Shown: one piece after another, positions 42,987 to 51,663 of the stretch
Layout: each line of letters opens with the position of its first letter
Numbering within the stretch: position 1 is the first letter of the stretch
Source of the DNA: RYN-230 sp963718305
GTDB lineage: Bacteria > Actinomycetota > Actinomycetes > Streptosporangiales > Streptosporangiaceae
DNA: 64,000 nucleotides
Assembly (NCBI GenBank): GCA_963718305.1
Contig: CAVQZG010000010.1
Coordinates: forward strand, 372,001 to 436,000
Direction: 5' to 3'
The notes under the pieces: generated by a model
What the model was told of the DNA's origin: nothing
Databases searched by the model: none
The model's input: only the letters and a program-made list of their open reading frames with translations
Made by a program: the position numbers and the translations under genes

Positions 42987-44006
42987 TCACCGCGCGCTGT
43001 CTCTGGGGCGTTCGCCTGGCACGGCGGTCTGGAGGGTTGCGCCTTGCCGGTCGATGGCCAGGGGGCTTATACGCCATCCGATACCCGTTTCCGCAGCGAT
43101 TGAATCCACCAGGTCAGGCCCAGAAAGACCGGACGCCACGGTGAACGCGAGCACGGAGGGCCCCGCGCCGGATACCACCGCCGCCACCCCGGCCGCGCGG
43201 AGCCGGCCCAGCAGGTCCGCGGTCCGTGGCATGACCCGGGCCCGGTACGGCTGGTGCAGGTAGTCCTGGGTGGCGTCGAACAGTACTTCGGGCACCCGCG
43301 TCAGCGCCGCCACCAGCAGCGCAGCGCGGGCAGCGTTCGCGGCCGCGTCCCGATGCGGCACTGCGGCCGGCAGCGCGCCCCGCGCGGTCTGCGTGGCCAG
43401 GCTTTCCTCCGCAACGAAAACCACCGGCCGGATCTCCTCCAGCACCGGCAGGCGGACTACGCGGGGGCCAGGGTGGGCGGCCGCGGGGCTGGCGCCGTTG
43501 CCCGCGGTATCCACGAGGGGGGTTTCCGGCTCCGGGACCCAGGAGATGGTCAGGCCGCCATGCAGGCAGGCGGCCACGTTGTCCGGGTGCCCCTCCAGGC
43601 TGGTGGCGAGGTCCAGTACGACGCCATCGGGGAGCAGTTCGGCGCCGTCCCGGGCCAGCCCGCGGGCGGCCAGGATGCCGGTCACGATGGCCGCAGCCGA
43701 CGAGCCGAGGCCGCGGCCGTGCGGGATCGCGTTGAGGCTGCGCAGGCCCAGGCCGGGCGGCTGGCCGCCGAGCACGTCGAACGCGGCCCGCATGGCCTGC
43801 ACCACGAGATGGGCCTCCCCCGTGGCCGCACTCTGGCTGCCCTCGCCGGAGACCTCGATGTCCAGTCCCCCGCCGGTCACCCGGACCACGGCCACATCGT
43901 GCAGGGACAGCGCGAGGCCCAGCGCGTCGAAGCCGGGGCCGAGGTTCGCGCTGCTGGCCGGGGCCCGGACCACGACGGGTTTATCCCGCCACCGGGATCC
44001 ACTCAA
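42987..44006 (-). CDS. thrB: Homoserine kinase
   Basis: The 339-residue GHMP-kinase phosphorylates homoserine for threonine synthesis. VRAPASSANLGPGFDALGLA opens the fold, IPHGRGLGSSAAAIVTGIL is the ATP-binding motif, and VVSGAGPSVLAFT the third GHMP motif. It follows thrC with a 9-base gap and is last in the hom-thrC-thrB set. Confidence 0.95.
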   Translation of the reverse strand: MSGSRWRDKPVVVRAPASSANLGPGFDALGLALSLHDVAVVRVTGGGLDIEVSGEGSQSAATGEAHLVVQAMRAAFDVLGGQPPGLGLRSLNAIPHGRGLGSSAAAIVTGILAARGLARDGAELLPDGVVLDLATSLEGHPDNVAACLHGGLTISWVPEPETPLVDTAGNGASPAAAHPGPRVVRLPVLEEIRPVVFVAEESLATQTARGALPAAVPHRDAAANAARAALLVAALTRVPEVLFDATQDYLHQPYRARVMPRTADLLGRLRAAGVAAVVSGAGPSVLAFTVASGLSGPDLVDSIAAETGIGWRISPLAIDRQGATLQTAVPGERPRDSAR

Positions 44007-44015
44007 GTTGTCTCC

Positions 44016-45107
44016 TCAGGCCAGGCCGAGGGCGGCCGCCGCGGCCCCGCTGTCCGCGGCGACGGTGATCGGGGCGGGCGCGGCCGACACCGCCCAGTCC
44101 GGGTCTTTGAGCCCGTTGCCGGTCACCGTGCACACCACCCGCGAACCGGGCGCCAGCTGGCCTTGTTCCCGGGCCTGGAGCAGCCCGGCCACCCCGGCCG
44201 CCGACGCCAGCTCGCCGAACACCGCCTCCTGGGAGGCGAGCAGCCGGTACGCCGCGAAGATCTGCCGGTCGGTGACCGAGTCGATCAGGCCGCCGGAGGC
44301 GTCCCGGGCGGCCTCGGCCAGGCCCCACGAGGCCGGGTTGCCGATCCGGATCGCGGTGGCGATGGTCTGCGGGGCGCGGACCGGCTCGCCGCGGACGATG
44401 GGCGCGGCCCCGCTGGCCTGGAAGCCGAGCATCCGGGGGGTCTTGGTGGCCCGCCCGGCCCCGGCGTACTGGGTGTAGCCCATCCAGTAGGCGGAGATGT
44501 TGCCCGCGTTGCCGACCGGCAGGCAATGCACGTCCGGGGCGTCGCCGAGCGCGTCAACGATCTCGAACGCCGCGCTCTTCTGGCCTTCCAGCCGGTCCGC
44601 GTTGACCGAGTTGACCAGCGCGACCGGGTAGTCGGCGGCCAGCTTCCTGGCCAGCTCGAGGCAGTCGTCGAAGTTGCCGTCCACCTGGAGCAGCTTGGCC
44701 CCGTGCACCAGGGCCTGGGCCAGCTTGCCCAGGGCGATCTTGCCCCGGGGCACCAGCACCGCGCAGGACAGCCCGGCGCGGGCCGCGTAAGCGGCGGCGC
44801 TCGCGCTGGTGTTGCCGGTCGAGGCGCAGATCACCGCGGTCGCGCCGCGGCTGACGGCCATGCTGACCGCCATCGTCATGCCCCGGTCCTTGAACGACCC
44901 GGTCGGATTGGCCCCCTCGACCTTGAGGTACACCTCACAGCCGGTCCGCTCGGACAGCACCGGGGCGGGCAGCAGCGGCGTGGCCCCCTCGCCCAGCGTG
45001 ATCACCGGGGCGCCGTCCGGCAGCGGCGGGAGCCACTCCCGGTACTGCTGGATCACGCCGCGCCAGGGCACGTAGCCCGCCGCGGCGGAAGTCACGTCGG
45101 CCGTCAT
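44016..45107 (-). CDS. thrC: Threonine synthase
   Basis: This is a 363-residue PLP enzyme converting O-phosphohomoserine to threonine. ITLGEGATPLLPAPVL begins the domain, and NPTGSFKDRGMTMAV holds the PLP Lys73. ICASTGNTSASAAAYAARAG binds the cofactor phosphate and LPVGNAGNISAYWMGY follows. The short N-terminal domain is as in the actinobacterial/plant-like short form. It lies 25 bases after hom. Confidence 0.95.
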   Translation of the reverse strand: MTADVTSAAAGYVPWRGVIQQYREWLPPLPDGAPVITLGEGATPLLPAPVLSERTGCEVYLKVEGANPTGSFKDRGMTMAVSMAVSRGATAVICASTGNTSASAAAYAARAGLSCAVLVPRGKIALGKLAQALVHGAKLLQVDGNFDDCLELARKLAADYPVALVNSVNADRLEGQKSAAFEIVDALGDAPDVHCLPVGNAGNISAYWMGYTQYAGAGRATKTPRMLGFQASGAAPIVRGEPVRAPQTIATAIRIGNPASWGLAEAARDASGGLIDSVTDRQIFAAYRLLASQEAVFGELASAAGVAGLLQAREQGQLAPGSRVVCTVTGNGLKDPDWAVSAAPAPITVAADSGAAAAALGLA

Positions 45108-45132
45108 TTCCTGACCCCCCTCGCGGGCGCCG

Positions 45133-46422
45133 TCATTCGTCCGGCTCGCCTTCTACCCGCATCACGCTCGCCACCGCCCGGACGGAGTCCATCATCTCCA
45201 GTTCGGTGACGCAGCGCGAGAGCGCGGCGTCCGGGGCGATGTGCGTCACGATCACCAGCTGGGCGTCCTCGCCGCGGCCCTCCTGGCGGACCGCCTTGAT
45301 CGACACCTCGTGCCGGGCGTAGGTCTCCGCCACCCGGGCCAGCACGCCGGGCCGGTCCGCGACGTCCAGGGCCACGTGATAGCGCGTCCGGGCCTCGCCC
45401 ATCGGGAGGGCTGGCAGCCGGGCGTAAGTAGATGCATCGGGCCCGCGGGTCCCGGCGATGCGGTTGCGGGCGACCGCGACGACGTCGCCGAGGACGGCGC
45501 TGGCCGTGGGCACTCCCCCGGCGCCCGCCCCGTAGAACATCAGCCGCCCGGCCGCTTCCGCCTCCACGAACACCGCGTTGTAGGCCTCGCGCACCCCGGC
45601 CAGGGGGTGGGTGCGCGGGATCATCGCGGGGTGGGCGCGGACGGAGACGCCGCCGTTCCGGCGCTCGCAGATGGCGAGCAGCTTGACCACGTGCCCGAGC
45701 TCCCGGGCGCTGGCGATGTCCGCGGCGGTGACGCCGGTGATGCCCTCCCGGTACACGTCGGCGGCGGTGACCCCGGTGTGGAAGGCCAGCCCGGCCAGGA
45801 TGGCCGCCTTGGCCGCGGCGTCGAAGCCCTCGATGTCGGCGGTGGGGTCGGGCTCGGCGTAGCCCAGCGCCTGGGCCTCCTCCAGCGCGTCCGCGAACCC
45901 GGTGCCCGAGGTGTCCATCCGGTCCAGGATGTAGTTGGTGGTGCCGTTGACGATGCCCAGGACCCGGTGGACCTCGTCGCCGGCCAGCGATTCCCGCAGC
46001 GGCCGCAGCAGCGGGATGGCCCCGGCCACGGCGGCCTCGTAGTAAAGGTCGGCCCCGTTCTCCCGGGCCGCCTCGTGCAGGGTCGCGCCGTCCTCGGCGA
46101 GCAGCGCCTTGTTGGCCGAGACCACGGACTTGCCGGACTTCATCGCGGCCAGCAGGACCGAGCGGACCGGCTCGATGCCACCGATCACCTCGATCACGAT
46201 GTCCACGTCCGGCCGGGTGACCAGCTCCATGGCGTCGCCCGTGAGCAGCGCGGCATCGACCGGCACAGCGCGGGCCCGGCCCGGCCGCCGCACCGCGACC
46301 CCGACCACCTCCAGCCGGGCGCCGATCCGGGCGGCCAGGTCATCGGACTGCTGCGCGAGCAGGCGGTACACCTCTGAGCCCACCGTGCCGCAGCCCAGCA
46401 ACGCCAGTTTCAACGTCCGCAC
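45133..46422 (-). CDS. hom: Homoserine dehydrogenase
   Basis: The 429-residue NAD(P)H enzyme reduces aspartate semialdehyde to homoserine. LALLGCGTVGSEVY binds the cofactor, and SANKALLAEDG and YEAAVAGAIPLLRPLRESLA line the active site. GIVNGTTNYILDRM is family-typical. The C-terminal ACT domain (DVADRPGVLARVAETYARHE) is the likely site of threonine feedback inhibition. No aspartokinase is fused. It starts 84 bases after lysA. Confidence 0.95.
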   Translation of the reverse strand: MRTLKLALLGCGTVGSEVYRLLAQQSDDLAARIGARLEVVGVAVRRPGRARAVPVDAALLTGDAMELVTRPDVDIVIEVIGGIEPVRSVLLAAMKSGKSVVSANKALLAEDGATLHEAARENGADLYYEAAVAGAIPLLRPLRESLAGDEVHRVLGIVNGTTNYILDRMDTSGTGFADALEEAQALGYAEPDPTADIEGFDAAAKAAILAGLAFHTGVTAADVYREGITGVTAADIASARELGHVVKLLAICERRNGGVSVRAHPAMIPRTHPLAGVREAYNAVFVEAEAAGRLMFYGAGAGGVPTASAVLGDVVAVARNRIAGTRGPDASTYARLPALPMGEARTRYHVALDVADRPGVLARVAETYARHEVSIKAVRQEGRGEDAQLVIVTHIAPDAALSRCVTELEMMDSVRAVASVMRVEGEPDE

Positions 46423-46477
46423 TACGGCATCACCCTAGGTCTCGTCTGTGCTGGCTATTCCGGTGCTGGCTTACCCC

Positions 46478-46513
46478 GTGCTGAGTACTCATCCGGTGCT
46501 GGGTACTCATCCG
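46478..46513. repeat. Two tandem 18-bp units at the lysA stop
   Basis: GTGCTGAGTACTCATCCG is followed directly by GTGCTGGGTACTCATCCG (one mismatch). The second unit contains the lysA stop codon, so the duplication may have altered or created the lysA end. Confidence 0.7.
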
Positions 46514-47994
46514 GCGTCCAGCCGGAGCAGGTCGTCGATGGTCTCCCGGCGCAGCAGCAGCCGGGCGGCACCGTCCCGGACGGCCACCACCGCGGGCCGG
46601 GCGACGTGGTTGTAGTTGCTGGCCATCGACCGGCAGTACGCCCCGGTGGCCGCGACCGCAAGCAGGTCACCCGGGACCAGGTCAGAGGGCAGGTAGCTGT
46701 CCCGGACCACGATGTCCCCACTCTCGCAGTGCCTGCCGACAACCCTGGACAGCATCGGCGCCGCCGCCGACTCCCGGGACGCCAGCACGCACGTGTACTC
46801 GGCGTCGTAAAGCGCGGTCCGGATGTTGTCGCTCATCCCGCCGTCCACGCTCACGTAGGTCCGCAGCCCGTCCACGTCCTTGACCGTCCCGGCCTCGTAC
46901 AGGGTAACTGTGCCGGGTCCGGCGATGGCGCGGCCCGGCTCAACGGTCAGCCGCGGCATGGCCAGGCCCGCCGCGGCGCACTGGCCCCGCACGATCTCAT
47001 GCAGGTTCTGCGCGATGACCTTGACGTCCGCCGGGTCGTCATCCGGGGTGTAGGCGATGCCGAGCCCGCCGCCCAGGTTCAGCTCGCTGATCACGATGCC
47101 GTGCTCATCGCGGATCCGGACGGCCAGGCCCAGCACCCGGCGGGCCGCCGCCTCGAAGCCGTCGGTGTCGAAGATCTGCGACCCGATGTGCGAGTGCAGC
47201 CCGGCCAGTTCCACCCCGGGCAAGGCCAGGACCCGGCGCACCGCCTCGTCCGCCGCGCCGGAGGACAGCGAGAAGCCGAACTTCTGGTCGTCATGGGCGG
47301 TGGCCACGAACTCGTGGGTGTGCGCCTCTACTCCGGTAGTAACCCGGACCAGCACCCGGGGCCGGGACGCGGCGCCGTGCTCGCCTGTCCCTTTTCTGTT
47401 TGCGGCAGAGCCGCCGGCGTTTCCGTTGGCGGCCGGGCCGTCAGCGATACGCGCGCCGCGGCCGGGCACCGGCGGGTCGGTCAGGAAGGCGAGCCGGGCG
47501 ATCTCCTCGAAGGAGTCCACCACGATGTGGCCCACTCCCACGTCCAGCGCGCGGGCCAGCTCGCTCTCCAGCTTGTTGCTGCCGTGCAGGGTGATCATCT
47601 CGGGGGGCACGCCGGCCTGCAGCGCGACCTCCAGCTCGCCGCCGGTACACACGTCCACGCCGAGGCCTTCCTCGGTGACCCAGCGCAGCACGCCGCGGCA
47701 GCAGAACGCCTTGGCCGCGTAGAACACCCCGGCCTGCGGCCCGAACGCCTCGCGGTAACCGCGGCAGCGCTGCCGGAAGTCGTCCTCGTCACAGATGAAC
47801 AGCGGGGTGCCGAACTCGGCGGCCAGGTCGCGCACGTCCAGCCCGCCGACCGTGAGCACGCCGCCCGCCCGGCGGGCGGAGCGCGGCCAGATCTCCGGGT
47901 GCAGGGCGTTGAGGTCCTGGGGCGGAGTCGGTGGATGCTCGGCGGGCAGCACGTCAGCGTGCCGTGGTCCGGCGGGGTGGGCGACACGGCTCAT
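46507..47994 (-). CDS. lysA: Diaminopimelate decarboxylase
   Basis: The 495-residue PLP enzyme makes lysine from meso-diaminopimelate. GVFYAAKAFCCRGVLRW carries the PLP Lys95; HSHIGSQIFDTDGFEAAARR, LNLGGGLGIAY, EPGRAIAGPGTVTLYE and RHCESGDIVVRDSYLP are all family-typical. An insert of about 30 residues (ANGNAGGSAANRKGTGEHGA) after FLTDPPVPGRGAR lies on a surface loop and is not usual. The upstream gene set (receiver, DALR protein, lysA) is common in actinomycetes. Confidence 0.95.
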   Translation of the reverse strand: MSRVAHPAGPRHADVLPAEHPPTPPQDLNALHPEIWPRSARRAGGVLTVGGLDVRDLAAEFGTPLFICDEDDFRQRCRGYREAFGPQAGVFYAAKAFCCRGVLRWVTEEGLGVDVCTGGELEVALQAGVPPEMITLHGSNKLESELARALDVGVGHIVVDSFEEIARLAFLTDPPVPGRGARIADGPAANGNAGGSAANRKGTGEHGAASRPRVLVRVTTGVEAHTHEFVATAHDDQKFGFSLSSGAADEAVRRVLALPGVELAGLHSHIGSQIFDTDGFEAAARRVLGLAVRIRDEHGIVISELNLGGGLGIAYTPDDDPADVKVIAQNLHEIVRGQCAAAGLAMPRLTVEPGRAIAGPGTVTLYEAGTVKDVDGLRTYVSVDGGMSDNIRTALYDAEYTCVLASRESAAAPMLSRVVGRHCESGDIVVRDSYLPSDLVPGDLLAVAATGAYCRSMASNYNHVARPAVVAVRDGAARLLLRRETIDDLLRLDAG

Positions 47995-48050
47995 GACGTG
48001 GTCCTCGCTGGTCGGTCTGGTCTGCTGTGCGGCTTGTGGTACTGCGTCCC

Positions 48051-48076
48051 TGGCCAGGCGGTCTGGCCAGGCGGTC
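48051..48076. repeat. Two tandem 13-bp units upstream of lysA
   Basis: TGGCCAGGCGGTC occurs twice without spacing in the 117-base gap between the DALR protein gene and lysA. It could affect the lysA leader, but no function is evident. Confidence 0.6.
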
Positions 48077-48111
48077 TGCGGAGCCTGGGTGTTCGGAGCA
48101 CCGGGGAGCGG

Positions 48112-49248
48112 CTACATCCGGCCGGGGGCGGCGATGCCCAGCAACCGCAGGCCGGTCCCGAGAGCCGTCCGCGCGGCGCTGGCCAGCTGCAGCCGCGCCT
48201 GCGTGAGCTCCCCGCCCGGTGGCCGGGGCGGAACCGAGCCCGGCCCCATCACCGGGCAGGCCTCCTGCCAGCCGAAGTACTGGCCGGCCAGGTCCTCCAG
48301 GTAGGCAGCGACCACGTGCGGCTGCCGACGGCGCGCCGCCCCGGCCACCCGTTCCGGGAGCCAGGACATCGCGTCGAGCAGAACCTGCTCGCTGGGGTGC
48401 GCGAGCAGGCACGGCTGGAACCGCTCCGCATCCGGCTCTGGCAGGCCGAGGTCAGCGGCCTGCCGCAGCGCGGACGCGGCGTGAGCGTGCGCGTACCGGA
48501 CAGCATAGGCGGGATTGCCCAGGTGCTGCGCGGCCATGGCCCGGGGGTCCAGGCCCGGGCCATGTGGCCGGGGCGGCCCGCTGACGGGACTGGTGGCGAG
48601 CCTGCTGAGCGCGAACCGGACTGAGTCCTCGCCCGCGTAGGCGACGGCCTCCGCGACCGGCCCGGCTTCCCCGGGCCCGGTTCCCCCCGGCACAGTTTCC
48701 TTTGGTCCGGGCGGTGGCACCCAGGTGACCTCAGCGCCCGCGGCCTCGGCCAGCCGTCCGGCCTGCTCGGCGGTGAGCCGCTGCCAGGCGTCCGCCCAGT
48801 CACGCGCGGCGGCCAGCCGGGCGTCGCGGGGCGCGCTCACCTGGACGCCCGCCAGGGCCTGGCTCCGGGCGCATCCCGGGCCGGCCTGGGAGATCCGGAT
48901 CGCGAGCCGGGCCAGCGTGTCCGGGGTGACCGTGATGGACAGGTACCCGCCCCCGGACACGCTGATGTCACTGATCCCCGCCTGGCTGATCCCGGGGACC
49001 TGGCGCAGCGCCGCGGCCAGGGCGGCGGCGATCCGGGCGGGCTCCGCCGCCAGGCGATGGGCCAGCACGAACGGCAGCGTGGTGGCATAACTACCGGGGC
49101 CCCCGCCGGCCTCCGCGGGCACCGGGCGCCAGGTCCCGGCGGCCAGGCCGGGGTCAGCACCGAGGCCGCCGTCGTCCGGCAGGTCGCCGGATGCCACGGC
49201 CGCCGCGACAGCGGTCGCGAGGGCGGCGCTGAGGTCCCCGGTAATCAC
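48112..49248 (-). CDS. nrtL: ArgS-related DALR anticodon-binding protein (NrtL-like)
   Basis: The 378-residue protein resembles arginyl-tRNA synthetase without its catalytic core. The N-terminal Add1-like domain (LPFVLAHRLAAEPARIAAAL, YLSITVTPDTLARLAIRIS) is followed by a short linker. The C-terminal DALR helical domain (NPAYAVRYAHAHAASALRQA, LTQARLQLASAARTALGTGL with RLLGIAAP) is the anticodon-binding part. The HIGH and KMSKS motifs are absent, so it cannot charge tRNA. It stands where actinobacteria often have argS before lysA. Possible roles are tRNA-Arg sensing or binding; none is shown. A tRNA-Arg gene lies 700 bases away. Confidence 0.75.
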   Translation of the reverse strand: MITGDLSAALATAVAAAVASGDLPDDGGLGADPGLAAGTWRPVPAEAGGGPGSYATTLPFVLAHRLAAEPARIAAALAAALRQVPGISQAGISDISVSGGGYLSITVTPDTLARLAIRISQAGPGCARSQALAGVQVSAPRDARLAAARDWADAWQRLTAEQAGRLAEAAGAEVTWVPPPGPKETVPGGTGPGEAGPVAEAVAYAGEDSVRFALSRLATSPVSGPPRPHGPGLDPRAMAAQHLGNPAYAVRYAHAHAASALRQAADLGLPEPDAERFQPCLLAHPSEQVLLDAMSWLPERVAGAARRRQPHVVAAYLEDLAGQYFGWQEACPVMGPGSVPPRPPGGELTQARLQLASAARTALGTGLRLLGIAAPGRM

Positions 49249-49366
49249 AGATGAGCAGGCTATCTGGGGGCGGCTGCGGGAGAACGGACCGCGTTGCGGC
49301 CGGCACCGGCCACGGGCCCCTCGTCAGTGGATCCGGGCAGGCTGGCCGCTCCACGATCCCTGGCGG

Positions 49367-49831
49367 TCAGGCCGGCCCGGGCTGCTCGCTGGAGGGCCGG
49401 CTGGTTCCGTAATCTGAAGGAGGGTTCTCGCTGGCCTGGCGGGCCTCGCTGGTCGCGGCCCCGGCCAGTTCGCGGACGACCCGGATCATCTCCCCCGGAT
49501 CGAACGGCTTGGTCAGGTAGGCGTCCACGCCGATCTCGCGGCCACGGTTCTTGTCGTCCTCCTGGGCCCGCGCGGTGATCAGGACGACGCGGATCCGGCT
49601 GGTCTGCGGGTTGCGGCGCAGCTGGCCGGCGGTCACCCAGCCGTCCAGGCGTGGCATCATCACGTCGAGCGTGATCACGTCGGGATCGATGGCCGTAACC
49701 TTGTCCAGGCAGTCCTGGCCATCCACGGCGGTGGCGACGTCGAACCCTTCCAGGGTCAGATTGACGGCGATGAGCTGCCTTATCACCTCATCGTCGTCTA
49801 CCACGAGCACACGTCCCAGAGCCTGCGCCAC
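49367..49831 (-). CDS. Single-domain response regulator (CheY-like receiver)
   Basis: The 154-residue protein is one receiver domain. LVVDDDEVIRQLIA gives the acidic pocket, DVITLDVMMPRLDGW the phospho-acceptor Asp56, LITARAQ the Thr/Ser switch and YLTKPFDPGEM the Lys108. A Ser/Pro-rich tail of about 30 residues follows; there is no DNA-binding domain. It may act as a phosphorelay step or protein-binding regulator. No kinase is adjacent on the same strand; the tandem kinases at 51664 read the other way. Confidence 0.9.
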   Translation of the reverse strand: MAQALGRVLVVDDDEVIRQLIAVNLTLEGFDVATAVDGQDCLDKVTAIDPDVITLDVMMPRLDGWVTAGQLRRNPQTSRIRVVLITARAQEDDKNRGREIGVDAYLTKPFDPGEMIRVVRELAGAATSEARQASENPPSDYGTSRPSSEQPGPA

Positions 49832-49949
49832 GGCGTGAGGCTAGCGTGTCCCGCCTAGTTCCCGCGACAACATGCCCAAGGCGCAGCCAAGCTGTGCCCA
49901 CGGCGGTCCAGGGCTACGCCGGGTACTGGTAATCTTTCTCCCGCCCCGA

Positions 49950-50021
49950 GCCCCCGTAGCTCAGGGGATAGAGCAACGGCCTCCGGAGCCGTGTGCGCAG
50001 GTTCGAATCCTGTCGGGGGCG
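49950..50021 (+). tRNA. tRNA-Arg (anticodon CCG)
   Basis: A complete 72-base cloverleaf: acceptor GCCCCCG pairs with CGGGGGC, D-arm AGCTCAGGGGATAGAGC, anticodon stem ACGGC/GCCGT with loop CTCCGGA (anticodon CCG), T-arm with GGTTCGAATCC. The discriminator base is G and no CCA is encoded. It reads CGG codons. Its 3' half is repeated at 56227, as at an integration site. Confidence 0.96.
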
Positions 50022-50022
50022 C
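49978..50022 (+). repeat. 45-bp direct repeat, tRNA-side copy (attL-like)
   Basis: It runs from the anticodon arm of tRNA-Arg(CCG) to one base past its 3' end (GGCCTCCGGAGCCGTGTGCG onward) and matches 56227-56271 in 44 of 45 positions. This is the geometry of tyrosine-recombinase attachment sites in tRNA genes. Confidence 0.75.
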
Positions 50023-50111
50023 TCGCCAAACATTTCGGTCATTGGGCCGCTGAGCTGGCCGTTTCCCTGATGTCCACCCGAGCCAGTCTGCCGGGATTGG
50101 GTCATCCCGGG

Positions 50112-50320
50112 CTTCCTGGCGCGGGTGGCCAGTGACCTGCGCGGCAGGCATCACCCTTCTGACCTGCAGCATTCCGACCGCTCTGAGCCCCGCCCCCCAT
50201 TCGCCCCCGGAAGCCAGCTCGCCACGCGCCCGGCGCAGGTCAGCGCGAGAGGGGCAACCACTCTCAAGGCCGTGCGACCAAGCCTGGGAAGCTCTTGCAT
50301 CATCCGCCCAGGTCAATAGG
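50112..50320. repeat. Dispersed ~200-bp repeat, copy 1
   Basis: It matches 63591-63788 over its length with gaps; the best-kept core is CCAGTGACCTGCG(C/T)GGCAGG then CATCACC(C/G)TTCTGACC and TGCAGCATTCC. Its ends carry inverted TGACCTGC and CCCAGGTCAA motifs. No ORF is convincingly conserved. It could be a MITE-like element or a conserved RNA; it lies just inside the tRNA-flanked segment. Confidence 0.7.
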
Positions 50321-50505
50321 CTCCAAGCACCTTCTGCACGTGCAAGTCGGACGACAGGCCTTATAGATGGACCCGGCAATACGGGCCCGCGGCCCTGACC
50401 GCGCTGGCAGCATGCCGACGATGCTCGATCCCGGAGCGGCGTTCCCATGACCGAGATGACGGTGATGCTGACCATGCCGACGGTGCCGGCCACGGTCCCG
50501 GGAAT

Positions 50506-51192
50506 TCATCCGAGTAGGGGAAGCCGAGGGTCGGAATGCGGTGAGCGGCCGGACGCGGCCCGGACCCAGGCCAGGTCCTCGGTAAGGTCGGCCGGGCGGC
50601 CTGGCACCGTCAGCCGGGCGAGCAGTTCGTCGAGAAGGGCGGCGGTCATCGTCACCCCCTCGGGTGTGGCGATGGGATCCTGGCCCAGCGCGTCGGTGAG
50701 GTCCAGGCCATGCACGACCGCCTCGACCATCCGGCTGGGCACGAACTCACCCAGCCGCATGAGCGTCTCGTCGCCGTCATCGAACTCGAATCGCCCGACC
50801 ATATCCGGGGAGGCAGCCCGGGCCTCGGCGATGGTGCGGGTGAAGGTGCTGGCGAGCACGTCAGCCATCTGCCCCGGCGACTTGCCCTCCACCATGGTGT
50901 AGGCGTAGTCGTAGAAAACCGGGGCGACCTGCGCGCGGGGGAAGATGAAAAAACTGACCCGGTCCCGGCCCACCTGGCCGTCCTGCTGGCTAGCGATGAG
51001 CATCCGGGTCACGCCGATCGCGATGTCAAGGTGGCCCGCGAGCTCGAAGATGGTCCAGGGTGGCAGTGTGCCGCCGGGTGGCTGCAGCAGGGTGGGCCGG
51101 CGCCAATCGCTGTCGGCCAGCCCGCGGAACGCCCGCTCCACCTGCACTAGCTCGGCCTCGAGGAGCTGCACATCGGTGAGGTAGTCGCTCAT
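50506..51192 (-). CDS. DinB/maleylpyruvate-isomerase-like metal-dependent protein
   Basis: The 228-residue protein from ATG 51192 (GGAGG 6 bases upstream) has the DinB-like four-helix fold of the maleylpyruvate isomerase N-terminal family. LTDVQLLEAELVQVERAFRG begins it; FELAGHLDIAIG and VVHGLDLTDALG carry the metal His and Asp. Family members act in mycothiol-dependent reactions or in unknown detoxification. It lies between the tRNA repeat and the histidine kinases and reads towards the tRNA. Confidence 0.7.
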   Translation of the reverse strand: MSDYLTDVQLLEAELVQVERAFRGLADSDWRRPTLLQPPGGTLPPWTIFELAGHLDIAIGVTRMLIASQQDGQVGRDRVSFFIFPRAQVAPVFYDYAYTMVEGKSPGQMADVLASTFTRTIAEARAASPDMVGRFEFDDGDETLMRLGEFVPSRMVEAVVHGLDLTDALGQDPIATPEGVTMTAALLDELLARLTVPGRPADLTEDLAWVRAASGRSPHSDPRLPLLG

Positions 51193-51663
51193 CGGGGGCC
51201 TCCGTGGGGTCGCGTCCGCCAGTCTCAGTGCATGGACTGCACCATGATGATCCGGTGCCGACTTTAGGCACTGACCGGCTCGATGGCGTTCCACTTCTCC
51301 AGCTGCCCGCCTGCGTGGTGCGGTGGCGTCCAACGCTGGCCTATGCGGACCGCGGGCCAGGTCGCCGGCGCCACCCGGGCGACCATTCCCCGCGCTGGCT
51401 TCGCTGTGATCTCGACGAGTTGTGCCCAAAGTGGCAGGTACGCATGAAGCGCCCGACCGGGGACGACGACCTGGCGTTTTCGCGGCAAAGGCTCCGGTCA
51501 CGATGGGCCGGGGCCGGGAGTTCGGCTTGGCCAACCGGCGTGCGGGCGGGCAGGTGATGCTGACTTCCACTCCGACCTGGTGCTGGCCTTCGCTTTGGCA
51601 GCGGCTCGCACCCTTCTGCCTGTGCGTGGACCGGCGAAATAATCATGGGCAAAGAGGTGAGAG
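51193..51663. other. Divergent intergenic region, no gene supported
   Basis: This is 471 bases between the DinB-like gene and the first histidine kinase. Short frames in several phases lack family features. It should contain both promoters; AGAGGTGAG right before the kinase ATG is a ribosome binding site. Confidence 0.45.

Noticed and set aside
43254..45209. Plus-strand frame of 651 codons opposite thrB and thrC
   Set aside because: Both minus-strand genes carry full catalytic motifs; the plus frame is Gly/Arg/Pro-rich shadow.
49855..50493. Minus-strand frame across the tRNA and the dispersed repeat
   Set aside because: It includes the antisense of the tRNA and differs from the corresponding frame in the second repeat copy by gaps that break the frame.
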